Assembly (NCBI GenBank): GCA_026120185.1 | Contig: JANUWF010001699.1 | Span: 288,001-352,000, forward strand | DNA: 64,000 nt | Reading direction: 5' to 3' | From: Voacanga thouarsii | Taxonomy: Eukaryota > Streptophyta > Magnoliopsida > Gentianales > Apocynaceae | In this document: piece after piece, positions 60,601 through 64,000 of the stretch | How the letters are laid out: each line of letters starts with the position of its first letter | How positions within the stretch are numbered: the stretch's first letter is position 1 | Program-made: the position numbers and the translations under genes | The notes under the pieces: model-generated | What the model saw: the letters and a program-made list of their open reading frames with translations, nothing else | What the model was told of the DNA's origin: nothing | The model's database searches: none

Positions 60601-61341
60601 GACTGAACAACACTTGAAAAGCTTGGCCTGGGGACCTTCGAGACAAGTGAAATACTTTCATGGCTACTTTATAAATGGTTTTAGGTTCCATACACATGAT
60701 CGGTCATTCGTAAAAAAAATAATTAACAGCGGAGTTTGTGTTAAAGGCGATGGAGATAGTGCCGAAGATTATTGTGGAGTGTTGAAGGAGATTGTCGAAC
60801 TTCAGTTCCCTGGGAGTCCTTGTTTAAAAGTTGTCCTATTCAAGTGTGATTGGTTTGATCCAACACTAAATTGGGGGGTTAAAATTCATCCTCACTACAA
60901 ACTTGTTGACATCAACTGCAAGAGGAATTACCCAAAATATGACCCCTTTGTGTTAGCTCAACAAGCAACACAAGTATATTTCCTATCCTACTCGGGGAGC
61001 AAAAGTCCAAAATTTGATTAGGTAGCTATTTGTAAAATGAAAGCTCGACATGTTATTGATGCACCCGTTGTCGAGGCACCATATTAGGAGGAAGTAGATG
61101 ATGTATAGGCAATCAATGTATGTGTTGAGGATGACAACTTTGGAAGATTAGCAGATGAGTTCGGTATTGGAGATACAATCGATTTTATAGATTCAGGTTT
61201 AATGATAGAGGAAGCACAACCGAACAACGAAAATGATGACGAGGAAGAAGAACGGGAGATAGGATCCTCTACAGACGACGATGTGGAAGGCTACTCATCT
61301 GATAATGACAGAAGTCCATAGACTAGGTTCAAGTTTAACTA
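57636..61341 (+). pseudogene. CACTA transposase, TnpD type
   Basis: It starts MDDRGWMHRRHV, the transposase-associated domain, with RCPCGKCKNKAYLSPDEVEL and GFVANYRKWTSHSEG. The Transposase_21 domain follows (YFPLIPRLQRLFASS, DGEAWKHFDRSHPEF, GLCTDGFSPFGMLGKQYSCW), then DUF4218 (59333-59899: MEHLMVHLPYVARVGGPVQY) and DUF4216 (60599-61021: YFHGYFINGFRFHT, KCDWFDPTLNWG). I read exons 57636-59916, 59991-60306, 60397-60495 and 60578-61341. Breaks: TAG 57672-57674, TAG 58410-58412, TAG 58875-58877, an extra base in an A run near 59326, TGA 59897-59899, a frame change near 60270, TAA near 60593 and TAG 61019-61021. It would bind and cut the element ends. Confidence 0.9.
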
Positions 61342-61477
61342 ATGTATAGATATAATTAGTAGTTCTGCTATTGTTACATTACAAGCGTTTTACTTTACTT
61401 TATACTTTTAAATTTATTATCTTTTTCTTCTCCCAAAATATGAAAATTTTTATGTCTTTAAATAATTCTAGATACAT

Positions 61478-63149
61478 ATGGCTTCCGATGCCTCACCCGA
61501 CGATTGGTCAGTGACTTGTGAGTCGTCGAAGGCGGATGAGACACCTTCCCCGAGCATCACCCCACGTATACCTGCTCCACAGCCATTGCCTCCGGAGAGG
61601 CCCGATTAGAATAGGCCCCTACCCCGATCCCAGGTTCTTCAGGGTCCACAGTTGGCGCTCCATCTACTGACGACACGCGACTGCTGATTGAGCCAGTTGG
61701 TGACTCGTAAGTCGGCTACATAATTACTTATTGTACGATTTTCTAAATTTTCAAAATTATAACTTGTCTAATATTACAAAATCTATTTTCTTGGAACAGG
61801 TTCACACATTCGATTCGATGTGTGAGGGAGATTGTTGAGATTTTTAGGCGACACTACACTGGAGCCTATGCTACCTTCTCACAAGTTCCGATTGATGTTC
61901 GGAACATATAGTTCAATCTTTGGAGTGTGAGTTCGATTTGTAATTATTACTTGTAGTCTTTTTATTATTTTTAATATGTTTTCTTATTGGTAATTACTTG
62001 TAACGGCTACTTTGATTTTGCAGTCTTTCTTCTATTAGCGCCCCGAGCATGCCGCACAGACCCGGGCTTATTGGGAGAAGAAGTGTAAGGCTAGACTTTT
62101 GGATGCATTGTCCAAGGCTCAGAAGAAGCATGGGGGTAGCTGCCCCAAGTGGATTTCCCTAGACCATTGGGCTACTTTATCAGAGCATTGGGGGTCCGAT
62201 AGGTGGCAGCGTATCTCTTCTGCTGCTAAGCGGAACAGATCCACTGGTCAGGCATCCCACATAGGAGGATCTATTTCTTTTACTGAGCATGAGGAGCGGA
62301 TGGTAAGTGTAAAATTTTTTACTGTTTGGTATATCCGCTATTTCATATTTAATCAATCATAAAAGCTGACATCTAGTCATTTCTTGTTACAATGATAGCG
62401 GAGATAGCTAGGTCCTGACTTCAACTACGTCGACCTCTTCAGACGCACCCATACGTTCCAGGACGGGTCGAGGAAGGGCCAATATGTCAGTGATCGATCG
62501 CGCTACACGCTGGTAAGACTACACAATCTTATACGTTTTTAAGTTTAATATTATTTATATTTTGATCACTAATTTTAAATATTTTATGCGTGTTTCCTTG
62601 CCCCAAATTCAACAGGATACTGTCACTGCTATTATTGAGCGTCACACGCAGTCGGGTTCCTAGACTGATTCTACGAGCACGGTCGCACTGAGTCGGGTGC
62701 CCGACGAGAAGACGCTGTTCGTTTAGGTGGATGACAGAGCGTGCAAGAAGGGACGCGTATATAGATTGGGCTCTGAGTCTGCGAGGCTGAGGTGGAGGTT
62801 ACAACAGCCAGCTTCATCTGAGTCATTGACTTCTTCTACCTCGTTGGATGTGAGCCAGCTACAGATAGAGTTACACACTGAGAGGAGGAGGCGGGAGAGA
62901 GTTGAGCATCAGGTACAAGTATATCGGAACCACAACCAGAGCTTGACTGAGTATCTAACGCTTATGTCTCAGAATTTGAATCTACTTCCGCCACCGCCGA
63001 TGCCAGCTGTTCAGGACGATGATGCTGAGGATGAGGAGGACTTCGTCATTAGTCCTCCAGATTCACATCCAGATCATCAGCCAAGCCCTTTCGATCCACC
63101 CCCACCCCCTCCGTCGGCTCCAGCATCCACACTGATTCCTACTTTGTAG
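61478..63149 (+). pseudogene. CACTA second protein, plant transposase (Ptta/En/Spm, Transposase_24) type
   Basis: Five exons are readable, all with GT-AG borders: 61478-61707, 61800-61926, 62024-62302, 62399-62512 and 62616-63149. The start MASDASPDDWSVTCESSKAD is acidic and Ser/Pro-rich. The central part has RWQRISSAAKRNRSTGQASH then IGGSISFTEHEERM, the family signature (NR...HTGGS.SF..H..RM). A coiled coil (HTERRRRERVEHQVQVYRNH) and a proline-rich acidic tail (PPPPPPSAPASTL) follow. Stops: TAG 61607, TAG near 61908, TAG near 62405, TAG 62662-62664 and TAG 62725-62727. In En/Spm the matching protein binds subterminal repeats. Confidence 0.8.
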
Positions 63150-63389
63150 TTAGGATGTATACACTACAATTTCATGTATTATTCATATGTTTTCATTATT
63201 ATATTTATTTAGGATATTTAGACAACACTTTTATGTATTATTCACATTTTTCATTATTATATCTATTAATAATGACTATTTGGTGGTTTTTTTAATTTAA
63301 TTAAATTTTGCATTATTTTGATAGATGAATTTTCTTCAATTACAGGGCATTTTTTAAACATTTAAAAAAATATTTTAAAATTATACAAT
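63150..63389. other. 3' flank of the second CACTA gene
   Basis: AT-rich; contains a near duplicate of ATGTATTATTCATATGTTTT at 63174 and 63234. Probably the 3' UTR. Confidence 0.35.
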
Positions 63390-64000
63390 ACTAGTGAGGG
63401 ATCAGCAAGGGGTTCAAGGAAATTAAATTGAGTATCCGTCGCTAATCCCTCGCAAATTACCATTAGATTAGCGACAGATAACTTAAATCGTAACAGAAAA
63501 AGAAATATTCCGTCGCTAATCCCTCGCAAATTAGCTTGGGATTAGCGACGGAAAACTTATATCAAAACATTAAAAAGAAATTTTTCGTCACTAATCTCTC
63601 GCAAATTAGCTTGGGATTAGAGACAGAACACTTAAATCGAAACATTAAAAAGAAATTTTCCGTCTCTAATCCCTCGCAAATTAGCTTGGGATTAGCGACA
63701 GACAACTTATATCAAAACATTAAAAAGAAAATTTCCGTCGCTAATTCGTCGCAAATTAGCTTGGGATTAGCGACGAAAATTTCCAACTTTTATTAATTAC
63801 TAAAATAATCCGTTGCTGATCCTTTTCTAAATAGAAAGGGATCAGCGACGGAAAATAAAAATCCCTCACAGATCCGTTTCAAAAATCCATTGCTGAAGTC
63901 GTTAACTGTTGAAAAAGTACCTTGCTAATCCGTTGCAAATTTTTGCCTTTGTGAGTAGGAAATTAGCGGGGAAATTTTCCCTCGCTAATTTGATTCGGTG
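63390..64000 (+). repeat. Right subterminal palindrome array of the CACTA element
   Basis: A 75-bp tandem array: TTAGCTTGGGATTAG starts at 63531, 63606, 63681 and 63756, with a diverged unit before (about 63456). Each unit pairs TCCGTCGCTAATCCC with GGGATTAGCGACGGA around TCGCAAATTAGCTT, so it can fold into a hairpin. Related words continue to 64000 without reaching the terminal repeat. Confidence 0.88.

Larger units (their letters stand above)
33115..64000 (+). mobile_element. CACTA (En/Spm) transposon with nested insertions, right end outside
   Basis: The terminal inverted repeat CACTACAAGAAA is at 33115-33126, and the three bases before it (TTG) would be the target duplication. Subterminal repeats built from GCGAGGGATTAG / CCGTCGCTAA words fill 33130-34600, and the same words fill 63390-64000. 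Two transposase genes in the same orientation lie at 57636-61341 and 61478-63149. A FAR1-like fragment sits near 35832-36150. Material between about 37552 and 57023 is a later insertion. Without it the visible CACTA is about 11.4 kb. The closing repeat (TTTCTTGTAGTG) is not reached. Confidence 0.88.

Noticed and set aside
63536..63796. Open frame with a 25-residue repeating peptide
   Set aside because: The 75-bp DNA repeat is a multiple of three, so a repeating frame follows automatically; the sequence is the CACTA subterminal array.
63433..63800. Possible CRISPR-like array (regular repeats)
   Set aside because: The whole unit repeats without unique spacers, in plant DNA, at the end of a CACTA transposon.
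1..64000. A new defence or mobile system in this window
   Set aside because: The long frames fall into known plant groups (copia, L1-like LINE, CACTA, LRR-RLK, FAR1-like). The odd features are variants of these, not a separate system.

Overview
The window is plant nuclear DNA, most likely from a dicot. It contains L1-like LINEs, Ty1-copia LTR elements, a CACTA (En/Spm) transposon and two plant-type leucine-rich-repeat receptor kinase (LRR-RLK) pseudogenes with GT-AG introns. It looks like the decayed, transposon-filled flank of an LRR-RLK cluster. I see no gene that can be called intact and host-functional. Almost every long reading frame belongs to a mobile element or a pseudogene, and most breaks are single nonsense changes of the CAG-to-TAG or TGG-to-TAG/TGA kind.

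Layout: 1-4737 is the 3' part of a SIRE/Maximus-type copia element on the + strand (end of RNase H, env-like ORF, purine-tract-rich spacer, 3' LTR). 4738-7040 is AT-rich DNA. 7055-12658 is LINE-1 (- strand, 14-bp target duplication). 13923-17312 is LRR-RLK pseudogene 1 (- strand). 17955-18086 is a MITE-like palindrome. 18176-24169 is LINE-2 (+, 15-bp target duplication, the best preserved LINE). 26060-30762 is LINE-3 (+, 12-bp target duplication, 5' part of ORF1 deleted). 31859-32889 is LRR-RLK pseudogene 2 (+), which shares its upstream region with pseudogene 1 and is cut off by an insertion.

From 32890 to the right edge I read a nest of insertions: LRR-RLK 2 is interrupted by an LTR-like sequence (starts TGTTAGAAACC at 32890). 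That is interrupted by a CACTA transposon (CACTACAAGAAA at 33115, running past 64000). The CACTA carries a fragment of a FAR1/FHY3-related gene and two transposase genes (57636-61341 and 61478-63149). Between its two halves lies an unclassified insert (37552-38301 and 56232-57023). Into that went copia element B (- strand, 38302-56231, TSD GTATC), and into the 3' LTR of B went copia element A (+ strand, from 38343). A and B face each other tail to tail and form a palindrome of almost 18 kb whose centre, near 47235, has lost about 1.6 kb.

The points most worth a second look are: a 31-nt stem-loop conserved at the 3' end of all three LINEs, with the ORF2 stop codon at its base; the ATGA stop/start overlap joining LINE ORF1 and ORF2; the giant copia palindrome; the captured FAR1-like fragment; and the 75-bp array of palindromes at the CACTA end. 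I found no wholly new biological system. All coordinates and identities are hand-read, without database searches.
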